In this document: piece after piece, positions 32,124 through 40,031 of the stretch | How positions within the stretch are numbered: the first letter of the stretch is position 1 | How the letters are laid out: each line of letters opens with the position of its first letter | Assembly (NCBI GenBank): GCA_002899805.1 | Contig: POCB01000098.1 | Location: 1-40,444 of the forward strand | Origin: Fervidicoccus sp. | GTDB taxonomy: Archaea; Thermoproteota; Thermoprotei_A; Sulfolobales; Fervidicoccaceae | DNA: 40,444 nucleotides | Reading direction: 5' to 3' | Notes under the pieces: model-generated | Told to the model about the DNA's origin: nothing | The model's database searches: none | The model's input: the letters and a program-made list of their open reading frames with translations, nothing else | Made by a program: the position numbers and the translations under genes

Positions 32124-32756
32124 TTATTTAAGCACTTTGCCTGTCTCCATGTACCATAAATACAAGTCAAGAGCATCCAGCCCTATTCCTACTTCTGAAG
32201 CAATCTTTTCGAGAGCTTCCTCTATTTCTAAATATTTTTTCTTTGTCAGAGTTTTCGGTTTTTTGATGATCCCGTACTTTTCTAAAAGATTCAATATGTG
32301 GAAGTCTATTATTGCGACATCTGAAAATCCCACGTTTCTGAGAAAATGACTTGCTTCTTTCATTCCAATTCCATGTACATTCTCTACAAGCCATTCTCTA
32401 AGCTTTTTTCCAGAACCTGTTCTAATCATTTTGCAGATAGTCTCAAGAAGCGGTCTGTTTTTCACTATGAATTCTGCTCTTTTTTCAGGGTATCTATGAC
32501 CCATTCTTTTCAAAATATCCGTTAGCTCGTTTTTTTGTAAATAGAGGAAACCATTCCCCACAGCTTTCTGGATAGCTATTCCACCCTCAGCCGAATAATT
32601 GGCTGTCAGTATGCAGAAGGAAAGCTCAGAAAATATCTCTTCACAGCTTCCTTCATTTCTCAATCTTCTGAATTCTACTAACCTCTCTTCGACGACCTTT
32701 CTTATCTCTTCCTTATCCATGAGTTTGCGGATGTCATTAATGAGCTTCTCAGACAT
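32124..32756 (-). CDS. ogg: 8-oxoguanine DNA glycosylase/AP lyase, Ogg2 type
   Basis: About 210 residues, the usual size for archaeal Ogg2. It excises 8-oxoguanine and nicks the backbone through a lysine Schiff base. The helix-hairpin-helix signature is NVHGIGMKEASHFLRNVG with catalytic Lys133, followed by AIIDFHIL with catalytic Asp151 (numbered from the start used here). The frame is open to 32816, but ATG 32756 follows GAGGG at good distance and matches the family N-terminus (MSEKLINDIRKLM), so the 20-codon extension is rejected. The C-terminal helix ends LYLWYMETGKVLK, as in homologues. A TATA-like TTTATATA on the opposite strand just upstream points the other way. Confidence 0.93.
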   Translation of the reverse strand: MSEKLINDIRKLMDKEEIRKVVEERLVEFRRLRNEGSCEEIFSELSFCILTANYSAEGGIAIQKAVGNGFLYLQKNELTDILKRMGHRYPEKRAEFIVKNRPLLETICKMIRTGSGKKLREWLVENVHGIGMKEASHFLRNVGFSDVAIIDFHILNLLEKYGIIKKPKTLTKKKYLEIEEALEKIASEVGIGLDALDLYLWYMETGKVLK

Positions 32757-32817
32757 TTGCTTCCCTCTTTTCGTAAAATACGAAGAAATGTGGCTGTTAA
32801 TTTTTATTTTTGTCATG

Positions 32818-32825
32818 TTTATATA
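32818..32825 (+). promoter_or_regulatory. TATA box for a leaderless small ORF
   Basis: TTTATATA centred 27 bases before ATG 32849. The spacing predicts a transcript starting at or beside that ATG. Confidence 0.45.
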
Positions 32826-32848
32826 GCTAGTTATTCTTTCCTTTTTTT

Positions 32849-33010
32849 ATGTTCAGATACATACAGGGCTATGCTCCAAGACTCAAAGAGTTGCTTGTAT
32901 TTAGGAGATCAGTTCCGTTTTGGTCAGCGGCTGTTCACAATTTAACGGCGAACCTCCATGGGCTTTGGTCGAGAAACAGGACCTTTCGATGTGAGCATAA
33001 AAAGAATTGA
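32849..33010 (+). CDS. Possible 53-residue small protein
   Basis: Open frame of 53 codons starting MFRYIQGYAPRLKELLVF, basic and aromatic-rich (two Trp, several Arg and His), ending in CEHKKN. Not recognised. What argues for it is the position of ATG 32849 about 27 bases from a TATA box, giving a leaderless mRNA. What argues against it is the short length and the lack of any known relative that I can name. The 458-base stretch between the ogg start and the eS30 gene otherwise holds repeat copy B. An alternative is that the TATA box drives a noncoding RNA that reads into the repeat. Confidence 0.35.
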   Translation: MFRYIQGYAPRLKELLVFRRSVPFWSAAVHNLTANLHGLWSRNRTFRCEHKKN

Positions 33011-33045
33011 AATGATAGGAATTAACTTCTAAAGAGAAGCGAATT

Positions 33046-33185
33046 GACCTATCGAGGGGGTTAAGGGGAAGAAAGACCTTTCCGTGAGGTAGGCAATAGG
33101 TAGTTTATAGTAAGCTTTCTAGAAGAAGCAGGAAATCCTCATCGCGAGGTAAGGATGCCCTCTCCACGAGGGTGGAGTAGTTCAC
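33046..33185 (+). repeat. Solitary IS605/TnpB right-end-like repeat, copy B
   Basis: 140 bases related to copy A over the whole length with small gaps. Shared blocks include ACCTATCGA, ATAGTAAGCTT, AGAAGAAGCAGG, AATCCTCA and CGCGA. The 3' hairpin is CTCCAC-GAG-GTGGAG, followed by TAGTTCAC, a typical IS605 right-end tail. No tnpB coding sequence is attached. It lies about 110 bases before the eS30 start in the same orientation, as copy A does before the RPC34 gene. Confidence 0.6.
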
Positions 33186-33294
33186 GGAGAACGCATAGAA
33201 AGGCCCTTTTTTAGATTTGCGTGGAATACAGAACATAGCATTATAAACCCTGTTATAAGATATAGTAATAACGGTGAAAACCGGGGGTATTCAG

Positions 33295-33459
33295 ATGCCA
33301 AGCCACGGTTCGCTTACCAAAGCTGGAAAAGTTAGAAATCAGACGCCCAAGATCGAGCCAAAGGGGAGAAAGAACAAGCCGCCCAAAGTAAGGAATAGAA
33401 TAGAGTATTTTGTCAGAGTTGTTAAGCCAACATTGAAGGTGGCTCAGACCAGAAGGTGA
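33295..33459 (+). CDS. rps30e: Ribosomal protein eS30
   Basis: 54-residue, very basic small-subunit ribosomal protein of archaea and eukaryotes (in eukaryotes made as a ubiquitin-like fusion). The sequence [20 protein letters not shown], then [12 protein letters not shown], and the end KVAQTRR match the family; [11 protein letters not shown] is its signature. The frame is open from GTG 33274 but ATG 33295 has CGGGGGT six bases upstream and matches the family start. A small membrane protein gene follows 25 bases later and is probably cotranscribed. Confidence 0.95.
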   Translation: MPSHGSLTKAGKVRNQTPKIEPKGRKNKPPKVRNRIEYFVRVVKPTLKVAQTRR

Positions 33460-33484
33460 CTATTAGGAGAAATGGGAAGTAAAG

Positions 33485-33745
33485 TTGAGTTGTTCTGTAT
33501 CCGGAAAGAGAATTGCTAGGGCTTTTACTATTGGGGCAATTGTTTCACTGATAGGATTTTTCGGCCTCTTGCTCTCAATTTTACTTATTCGAATAGAGTT
33601 TCTCTACTTATCTTCAGCCTACTTTCTGATAGTATTGGTTAGATTTGCTTTAGCTGGCTTTATAATTATACTATGGTTATATACTTGGTGGAAGGTCACG
33701 ACCATCATCAGAAATAAAATTATCAATAATCCAGTAGAGGACTGA
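33485..33745 (+). CDS. Small two- to three-helix membrane protein
   Basis: 86 residues, not recognised. Three hydrophobic segments are seen, at about 13-35 (TIGAIVSLIGFFGLLLSILL), 40-52 and 54-67, with a positively charged segment after the last (KVTTIIRNK), which predicts a cytoplasmic C-terminus. The start is TTG 33485 with GGGAAG about eight bases upstream. It lies 25 bases after eS30 on the same strand. No motif suggests a function. Confidence 0.6.
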   Translation: MSCSVSGKRIARAFTIGAIVSLIGFFGLLLSILLIRIEFLYLSSAYFLIVLVRFALAGFIIILWLYTWWKVTTIIRNKIINNPVED

Positions 33746-33800
33746 AATACAAAAATTTCTGGAAAGGAAATCGAAATAAAACTCTTTCAATAAAAAGCAT

Positions 33801-33873
33801 AGAGGGATGATGATAACGGGGGATACCTTAGGTTTACTGAATTCATGTGGAAAATGGTAGCCCCTGACCTTTT
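33801..33873 (+). ncRNA. Probable box C/D guide sRNA
   Basis: C box ATGATGA (33807-33813), D' box CTGA (33837-33840), a degenerate C' box ATGTGGA (33845-33851), a 12-base guide AAATGGTAGCCC and D box CTGA (33864-33867). The flanks AGAGGG (33801-33806) and CCTTTT (33868-33873) form a six-pair terminal stem with two G-U pairs. The first guide interval is longer (23 bases) than the usual 12. The D guide predicts a target with GGGCUACCA methylated at U. It lies tail-to-tail with glnA in a spacer of 145 bases. Confidence 0.6.
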
Positions 33874-33890
33874 AAAATAGAAGTAAATGT

Positions 33891-35285
33891 TCATATGTTT
33901 AGATAGTAGTACATCTCCGCTGGAGAGATCAAGGAGTTGAGCTTACGCAGCTCTTCTCTCTTCATTTCAAGATATGCATCGATTACAGACTTCGTAAAAG
34001 CTGGAAGAAGGAATTCGTAATCCGTTTCCAACTCACCTAGAGCCTGTTCTAGCGAGGAGGGAAGTCTCTCTATTCCGAGCTCTCTTATCTTCTCCTGGGG
34101 CATGTGATATATGTTCTCATCCACAGGATCTCCCGGTTCTATCTTTTTCTTGATCCCATCTAAACCTGCTAAAAGTACTGCGGAGGCAGCAAAATAAGGA
34201 TTTGCTGATGGATCTGGTGGTCTATACTCAATTCTCTTAGATTTGATGGAATTCCTGTGATAAGCAGGTATTCTCACTGCTGCGCTTCTATTTCCTTTGC
34301 TCCATGCGAGAAATATTGGCGCTTCATAGCCCGGTAATAACCTCCTATAGCTATTGATGGTAGGAGAAACTAAAGCGGAAAGGGCCTTTCCATGGTATAG
34401 TAGCCCTCCGATGAAGTACCTCGCCTCTTGACTAATATAGGCGTAGTTATCTGTTTCGTCATAGAAAATATTCCTCTCCTTGTTCCAAAGACTAACATGT
34501 ATGTGCATTCCACTTCCGTTGTCACCATATATCGGTTTAGGCATGAATGTTATGACTTTGCCATGCTTGCTAGCAACTACCCTAGAAACATATTTAACGG
34601 TCTGTACGTAGTCGCCTAGCCTAGAAGGAGTCGAAGATTCAAAGTTTATTTCTCCCTGTCCTGCTGCACCTACTTCATGATGGTGTGCTTCGACTTTCAG
34701 ACCAAAGTAACTTTCAAGCACTTCACCTATTTCCTTCCGGACGATAAATGAATCATCTAGTGGAGGTGGAGCATAATATCCCCCCTTTGGAGCAAGAGAA
34801 TAGTTAATCTTTTTTTCAAAACCACCGGAGTTAGTTTTAATCTTATATCCTGAAGAAATATTCGACATCCATACTTTGACTTCATCAAAAATATGAAACT
34901 CTAGTTCAGCACCTACCAAAGGAGTGTAACCTTCTGAAGATATAACACCCTCTGTTTTTTCTGCTATGAATCTAGGATCCTTTTCGAACCTTTTTTCGCC
35001 AAAACTATCGTATATAGTGACAAATACATCTGCGGTGCTTTCAAAGAAGGGATCGGCTTTGAAAGTTTCTGGTATTAACTTAATCACTAAGTCGCTTTCG
35101 AATATCTCTTTGAAGCCTGCTACACTGCTGCCATCGAGCTTCCCGAAACCTTCTTTCAAAGTAATGTCGTTCAAAAGGGATGAAGAGAGAGTAACCTGAT
35201 GTAGCTGTCCTGAGAGACTCGTCAAGAAAAGGTTTATCCATTTGATTTTTTTACGTTCTATCTCTTCTATCAAACTTTCGGTCAT
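33891..35285 (-). CDS. glnA: Glutamine synthetase, type I
   Basis: 464 residues; makes glutamine from glutamate, ammonia and ATP. Conserved sites: GAELEFHIFD (metal Glu), EAHHHEVGAAGQGEINFE, GDNGSGMHIHVSLW, NSYRRLLPGYEAP, NRSAAVRIP (substrate Arg region) and YRPPDPSANPYFAASAVL. The latch tail SPAEMYYYLNI is present. No Tyr adenylylation loop of the bacterial beta type is seen, so control is more likely by feedback or effector proteins, but no glnK is in the window. ATG 35285. It is divergent from the methyltransferase gene across 215 AT-rich bases. It could serve ammonia released by the purine block, though that link is inferred only from general metabolism. Confidence 0.95.
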   Translation of the reverse strand: MTESLIEEIERKKIKWINLFLTSLSGQLHQVTLSSSLLNDITLKEGFGKLDGSSVAGFKEIFESDLVIKLIPETFKADPFFESTADVFVTIYDSFGEKRFEKDPRFIAEKTEGVISSEGYTPLVGAELEFHIFDEVKVWMSNISSGYKIKTNSGGFEKKINYSLAPKGGYYAPPPLDDSFIVRKEIGEVLESYFGLKVEAHHHEVGAAGQGEINFESSTPSRLGDYVQTVKYVSRVVASKHGKVITFMPKPIYGDNGSGMHIHVSLWNKERNIFYDETDNYAYISQEARYFIGGLLYHGKALSALVSPTINSYRRLLPGYEAPIFLAWSKGNRSAAVRIPAYHRNSIKSKRIEYRPPDPSANPYFAASAVLLAGLDGIKKKIEPGDPVDENIYHMPQEKIRELGIERLPSSLEQALGELETDYEFLLPAFTKSVIDAYLEMKREELRKLNSLISPAEMYYYLNI

Positions 35286-35500
35286 AGATATACCCTTTTT
35301 AATACACCAACTGATAATCTCCCGAAAATAAATGCTTTTTGCTCTTTTTATAAAAAATTATTCAGAGAATTAGTTCTAAAATTAAAAAATATTCAAGAAA
35401 AATTCGGAACGCAAAGTTTTTTGAAAATGTTTTAAACTTGATAATTTATGTACTGTATTTTCCGTACTAGCTATATAATCATAGAGGATCAAAGCGGAAA

Positions 35501-36304
35501 GTGGGAAAGTTGGAAACCTGCCTTGAGAAAATATTGAAGGAGCTTAGTGGAGAGGTCGGAGAAGATGTGGTTCAGAAAAATGTAGAAAATATATTGAAAA
35601 GTAAGGAAATGAAAGCTCTTCTCAAAATCCCAGAAGTGTGCTCTGAAGAATTCGATTTAAGGAAACTCAAGGTTTACAGAGAACTTGTCAAGAAACTCAA
35701 AAAGATAAGGTATTACGAAAGGAGAAAGTTCCGAAGTTTAGAAGGGAAAGAAATTAGCATTGATGAGAGGGGGGAGAAAGTTTTCGAAGTTGTTGATAAA
35801 GTAGCTGAGATCTTCAAAACCATAGGTGGAGTCACATTGCTCGACATCGGTTGCGGGGAATTCCCCCTTTTCCTAGGAAATAAGCTCCCAAGTGGTACTA
35901 TCTATATTGCCATCGATTCGAGAAAAGAGATAATTGAATCTCTGAAGGCCTTTAAATCTAATGGATTGAAGCTTATACCAGTGCTTTCTGACGCTACGGA
36001 GATCGACTTCAGAGAACTTCTCAGGAAGCATGGAATCACAAGAGTCGATCTCACACTACTCCTAAGAACGCTCAGAGTCCTCCAAAGAACGAGAAGAATA
36101 GACCCAGTTGAGTTCATAGAGTCGATTCCTACAAGGGCACTGTTAATAAGTGAGCCTCTGAAAAGTTTGGTAAAGGAAGAAAGCATTGAGAGAAGAGAGA
36201 GGAAATACCTGATCTCTATTGCTAGAAAGTTAGAAGAAAGAGGAATATTTGCTTACTATGAAATTTGGAGCTCGGGAAGTGAAATTTTTGTTCTGCTGAA
36301 GTGA
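35501..36304 (+). CDS. Class I SAM-dependent methyltransferase, unknown target
   Basis: 267 residues. A helical N-terminal region of about 100 residues (KLKVYRELVKKLKKIRYYERRK) leads into a Rossmann methyltransferase domain with motif I LLDIGCGEFPLFLG (about 114-127), the acidic residue after strand 2 (YIAIDSR) and VDLTLLLRTLRVLQ at motif IV. The combination of a basic helical N-domain and a CGxxPL motif I recalls Arm/FmrO-type 16S rRNA methyltransferases; this is resemblance only. The start is GTG 35501. The C-terminus ends at the strand pair FAYYEIWSSGSEIFVLLK, so the domain is complete. It is convergent with leuS, 15 bases apart. RNA is the most likely substrate. Confidence 0.75.
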   Translation: MGKLETCLEKILKELSGEVGEDVVQKNVENILKSKEMKALLKIPEVCSEEFDLRKLKVYRELVKKLKKIRYYERRKFRSLEGKEISIDERGEKVFEVVDKVAEIFKTIGGVTLLDIGCGEFPLFLGNKLPSGTIYIAIDSRKEIIESLKAFKSNGLKLIPVLSDATEIDFRELLRKHGITRVDLTLLLRTLRVLQRTRRIDPVEFIESIPTRALLISEPLKSLVKEESIERRERKYLISIARKLEERGIFAYYEIWSSGSEIFVLLK

Positions 36305-36319
36305 TCTGATTTCAAGAAA

Positions 36320-39235
36320 TTAAATAATTAGATTTATTGAAGGACGGAAGGGGATTGGTTTTCTCCTAGAAATAAACTGTACAGCTTCATTATCATCTTC
36401 ACTTAATATCTTCACTCTGCATCCAACTTCTTTTTCGAGAATTCCCACTAATCCTTTTAAGGATACAATCTCATCGAACTTATTTTCCTTCACAAACTTT
36501 CTCAAGTCTTCAGGGAGGCTCTGGTAAAATTCGTATAGATAGATAGTGGCGTCTTGTGGTTTTACGCCCAAGTTTGATTTGCCTATTTCTTTCATCAAGT
36601 CCTTCATTTGCGCTCCTTCTTCAAGCATTGCGAATACCTTCGAAGACACCTCTTGCTTGTTTCTGCTCGCGGTTACAATAACGATTTCTTTGGGCTCTTT
36701 CTTCAGAGCACCCTTTACGTTCTCTATATCTTCCTTTATTTTCTCTAAGAGTATGAAGGCGATTTCCTCTTGAGGATAGTACTCGAGTTGCTCAGCCACC
36801 GGCCAATTCTCTAAAGTCACAGACCCTTTCATCCCCATCTCATGCCATAGTTCTTCCGCGAAAGCAGGCGTTATTGGTGCCATCATTTTTATCCATTCTT
36901 CAGAGATATTTCTCAGCAATTTCCAATTGGGCTCACTCTTCATAGAGATATAGCGGCGGAGGTCCTGTTCCATTAGAAAATATATTCCAATAGCTGCATT
37001 CCTGAACTGATATTTTTCCATATTTTCAGTTATGGAAGCAACTCTCCTCCTGAAAGTACTCTTTATCCACTTTTCTTCTATACCTTCGCTTCCATCGTTT
37101 TCGACATGTTGAGAAATTTGCTCTATAAGTTCTGCTATTTTTCTGAGTCTTTCATGGACAACTGGAACAAGATCTCTGCTATAGTTCGCATCATTTCCTA
37201 TCTCCGCCGAATAAGCGATAGCAAGCCTGAGAGAGTTAGGTCCAACCTCTCTCATTGCCTTGAAGAGAGGTATAAAGTTTCCTAAACTCTTGCTCATCTT
37301 TTCTCCTTCAACCATTATATGTCCATTGACAACTATCCTTCGTGGCCATAGCTGTTCCGGAAAAATGGCTACATGGTTAAATACCATAAAGGTCAGGTGA
37401 TTGGGGACCAGATCTTTGGCACTATGCCTATTGTCCAAGGGATACCAGTAAAGAAATTCATCTCTCATCTCCTCCAATTTTTTGGCACTTACTCCAAGCT
37501 TTCCTGCGAGCTCAGAACTATCTCCCCTTCCCAGAAACACGTAATCCCAGAAGCTCTCGTCCAGTTTCCCAGCTGGAATATTTAGCTCCTTTATCTTATG
37601 AATGACCGTGTAGAATGCCATATATATTGTTGAGTCACTTAAGCTTTCAATTACCCATCTCTCATCCCACGGAAGAGGAGTCCCCATCCCCCTAGTCCTC
37701 GCACATGCTCTCTTCTTAAGCCAATCCACGACATTCATGAACCAGCTTCTGTATTCGGAAGGTATGATCTCAATTGTATTGTTCAGAGCCCTCTTAACTT
37801 CAGATTTCCACTGCTCATTCTCGTAGTCAATGAACCATTGATTTTCTAAGATCTTGACAACTATTTCATTTCCACAACGACAGTAAACCGGTCTGTTGGC
37901 TATTTCATAGAATGAATCAGCTTTTCCTATTCTTTTCAGAAAATCTATTACTGATTCTCTGGATTCCTTCACCGTTTTTCCAGCTATGCTCTGAGCGAAT
38001 TCCCTTACGAGATCATTTCCAGAAAGTTCAACTATGGAGCTGTCCATTACTCCATCATTGAACTCTTTTAAGTAAAGCTCTTTTGTTGCCCTGTCAAGAA
38101 GTTCTTTCTGAGCTGTACTCTTAATTCCCATTAACTTCACTTGGATTTCTGCTGGGTTACCTTCATATCCTCTCAGGGAGATCACTCTGACGGGAGAGAT
38201 CTTTAAACCTCTAAACGATTCATCCGATTCCATAATCTCAATTAAGGCAACATAATCATATGGAGCGTGCGCTGGGACACTCATAACGATTCCTGTACCA
38301 AAACTCACATCAACAAAAGTAGCAGGAAGAACAGGTATTTTCTTTCCAGTCACAGGGTTTTCAACAACTCTTCCTATAAGTTCTTTGCCGTTTATCTCTT
38401 GAACTAAGATTTCTATGTCCTTCTTCTGAAACGTAATTTTGAAAAAGGCCTCCTTAGAAAGAACCATAACCTTTCCTTCAATTCTCGCAATTGTATATTT
38501 CCCCTTTGGATTGACCCAAACGTTGACGGCACCGAAAATAGTCTCGGGTCTGAGCGTCGCTGCGGGAAATATAAGACCATCATCGCTTAAAAAATAGATA
38601 AGCGTGAGTTCCTGTATTTCCGGTTCGACATCTCCTTTGGTGTCGTGCATTCCAACCGGCATTTGATGTACAGGACACCATCCAACTGGGTGAGTCCCTC
38701 TCACAATATAGTTTCTTTCTTTCAGTTTGAGGAACTGCCACCTTATGAAAGACTTGTATTCTTCATCCACAGTCGTAAATTGTCTTCTCCAATCTATCGA
38801 AAGCAAGTAATTTTTCATATCGTTTTCTGCTCTTTTTTTGAAATACTTTGCTAGGTCTAGTGGTGATTTTATTCGTTCAATGTCTTCTTCATCGACTTCA
38901 TACAGCTCGCGATACTCCCTCAGGAGGTTTTCATCGCGAGTGAGTAGCGCCTCAGTAGCAGTTAGGATGGGTGTTCCCGTAAAGTGGAAACCCATTGGAA
39001 AGAGAACATTGATCCCCCTCATCCTCTTGTATCTAGCCACTATGTCAGGGATAAGATATGTTCTCGCATGACCAAGATGCAGAGGCCCATTGGTGTATGG
39101 GTAAGCAGCTGTGAGGAAGAACTTCTCTTTTCCTTTCACAGGTTCGCTCTCATAGATTCTCGTCTCTTCCCAATGTGTTCTCCACTTCTTTGAAATTTGG
39201 TTGTCAAAATCGCTGAAATTCTCATATTTACTCAG
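36320..39235 (-). CDS. leuS: Leucyl-tRNA synthetase, apparent CTG start
   Basis: Class I synthetase, 971 residues with the start used here. HLGH at 53-56, the editing (CP1) domain between about 180 and 480, KMSKS near 645, anticodon-binding domain after 700, and an archaeal-type C-terminal domain. The frame from GTG 39139 begins MKGKEKFFLTAAY, but the 32 codons before it encode SKKWRTHWEETRIYESEP, which is the conserved LeuRS N-terminal helix. No ATG, GTG or TTG exists between that stretch and the in-frame TGA at 39251-39253. The only plausible start is CTG 39235, six bases after GGTGAG (39242-39247). A base error is the alternative. The gene is divergent from the HARP gene. Confidence 0.93.
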   Translation of the reverse strand: MSKYENFSDFDNQISKKWRTHWEETRIYESEPVKGKEKFFLTAAYPYTNGPLHLGHARTYLIPDIVARYKRMRGINVLFPMGFHFTGTPILTATEALLTRDENLLREYRELYEVDEEDIERIKSPLDLAKYFKKRAENDMKNYLLSIDWRRQFTTVDEEYKSFIRWQFLKLKERNYIVRGTHPVGWCPVHQMPVGMHDTKGDVEPEIQELTLIYFLSDDGLIFPAATLRPETIFGAVNVWVNPKGKYTIARIEGKVMVLSKEAFFKITFQKKDIEILVQEINGKELIGRVVENPVTGKKIPVLPATFVDVSFGTGIVMSVPAHAPYDYVALIEIMESDESFRGLKISPVRVISLRGYEGNPAEIQVKLMGIKSTAQKELLDRATKELYLKEFNDGVMDSSIVELSGNDLVREFAQSIAGKTVKESRESVIDFLKRIGKADSFYEIANRPVYCRCGNEIVVKILENQWFIDYENEQWKSEVKRALNNTIEIIPSEYRSWFMNVVDWLKKRACARTRGMGTPLPWDERWVIESLSDSTIYMAFYTVIHKIKELNIPAGKLDESFWDYVFLGRGDSSELAGKLGVSAKKLEEMRDEFLYWYPLDNRHSAKDLVPNHLTFMVFNHVAIFPEQLWPRRIVVNGHIMVEGEKMSKSLGNFIPLFKAMREVGPNSLRLAIAYSAEIGNDANYSRDLVPVVHERLRKIAELIEQISQHVENDGSEGIEEKWIKSTFRRRVASITENMEKYQFRNAAIGIYFLMEQDLRRYISMKSEPNWKLLRNISEEWIKMMAPITPAFAEELWHEMGMKGSVTLENWPVAEQLEYYPQEEIAFILLEKIKEDIENVKGALKKEPKEIVIVTASRNKQEVSSKVFAMLEEGAQMKDLMKEIGKSNLGVKPQDATIYLYEFYQSLPEDLRKFVKENKFDEIVSLKGLVGILEKEVGCRVKILSEDDNEAVQFISRRKPIPFRPSINLII

Positions 39236-39241
39236 TTTGAG

Positions 39242-39247
39242 CTCACC
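39242..39247 (-). promoter_or_regulatory. Ribosome binding site that decides the leuS start
   Basis: GGTGAG on the minus strand, six bases before CTG 39235. It is the only Shine-Dalgarno-like sequence before the conserved N-terminal codons and supports initiation at CTG. Confidence 0.55.
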
Positions 39248-39362
39248 ACTTCAATTTATAATGAAATGGATAAAGGAGCTCCTAATAAATATTAGAATCG
39301 TATTAACAAATGAAATAACGAGAAATACTGTCATATCAAACAACCAGAGAGGTAGGTAGGCT

Positions 39363-40031
39363 ACGGGAGGAGTTGAGAGCGAAGAACGCTCGAAGAGGAC
39401 ATTATCAGTCTACGTCCTAGATACAAGTGCCCTCACCGACCCTAGACTCAGGCCATTGTTAGGCACCGATAGCCTTGACTCTACACTTAAGTCTATTTCT
39501 GCACTAATTGCCGAGCTTAGGTTCAGGTTAGATATCCAGTTCTACACCACCCCATCTATGGCTGGAGAGATGAGGAAGTACTTCCTGGCAAACGGAGTCT
39601 CACTAGAGACACTCAATGATTTCTTTTCATGGATAATGGTGAAGGCGCCTGACATGCTCTCTACGAAAATACCGGCAATAATAATGAGCGAATATATAAC
39701 CAGCATTCGCTTGAGGTCTTATAGGGGTCTGCGCCTGCTCGAAGATATAATAAGAAAATCGATCAGGGAGATGGGAACAAAAGAGAGGAACGAAGTTTAC
39801 ACTCAGCTCATACATGAAGCTAGGGAGAAATTCCGTGAGATAATGAGAAAAGGAATAGTCGACAGTCCAGAAGACTTCGATGTAGTTGTCTTAGCATATG
39901 AGTTGAAGGGAACCATTGTTACGAATGATGAAGGAATAAAGAAGCTATCTGAAAAGATGGGGATTATTGTTATTGACCCTATGACTTTCATAGAAGGACT
40001 AAAACGTCTCAAGCTGATGATTTCTCAATAA
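39363..40031 (+). CDS. HARP, RNA-free RNase P (PIN-domain, RNA ligase partner family)
   Basis: PIN-domain nuclease of the HARP group (homologues of Aquifex RNase P), which removes tRNA 5' leaders without RNA. Signs: N-terminal YVLDTSALTDPRLRP with the first catalytic Asp (codon at 39420), a helical protrusion with MLSTKIPAIIMSEYI, and the C-terminal KGIVDSPEDFDVVVLAYELK, IVTNDEG and IDPMTF. The first in-frame standard start codon is TTG 39456, which would delete the catalytic aspartate. Upstream the frame is open to TAG 39357-39359 and holds no ATG, GTG or TTG. The coordinate given is ACG 39363, which lies after GAGAGGTAGG, but the true start is unknown. A base error or a non-standard start is possible. 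Confidence 0.85.
   Translation, partial: TGGVESEERSKRTLSVYVLDTSALTDPRLRPLLGTDSLDSTLKSISALIAELRFRLDIQFYTTPSMAGEMRKYFLANGVSLETLNDFFSWIMVKAPDMLSTKIPAIIMSEYITSIRLRSYRGLRLLEDIIRKSIREMGTKERNEVYTQLIHEAREKFREIMRKGIVDSPEDFDVVVLAYELKGTIVTNDEGIKKLSEKMGIIVIDPMTFIEGLKRLKLMISQ

Noticed and set aside
36320-39139. leuS starting at GTG 39139
   Set aside because: The 18 or so codons before it encode the conserved LeuRS N-terminal helix in the same frame.
39456-40031. HARP starting at TTG 39456
   Set aside because: It would remove the conserved LDTS motif with the catalytic aspartate, which is encoded in frame just upstream.
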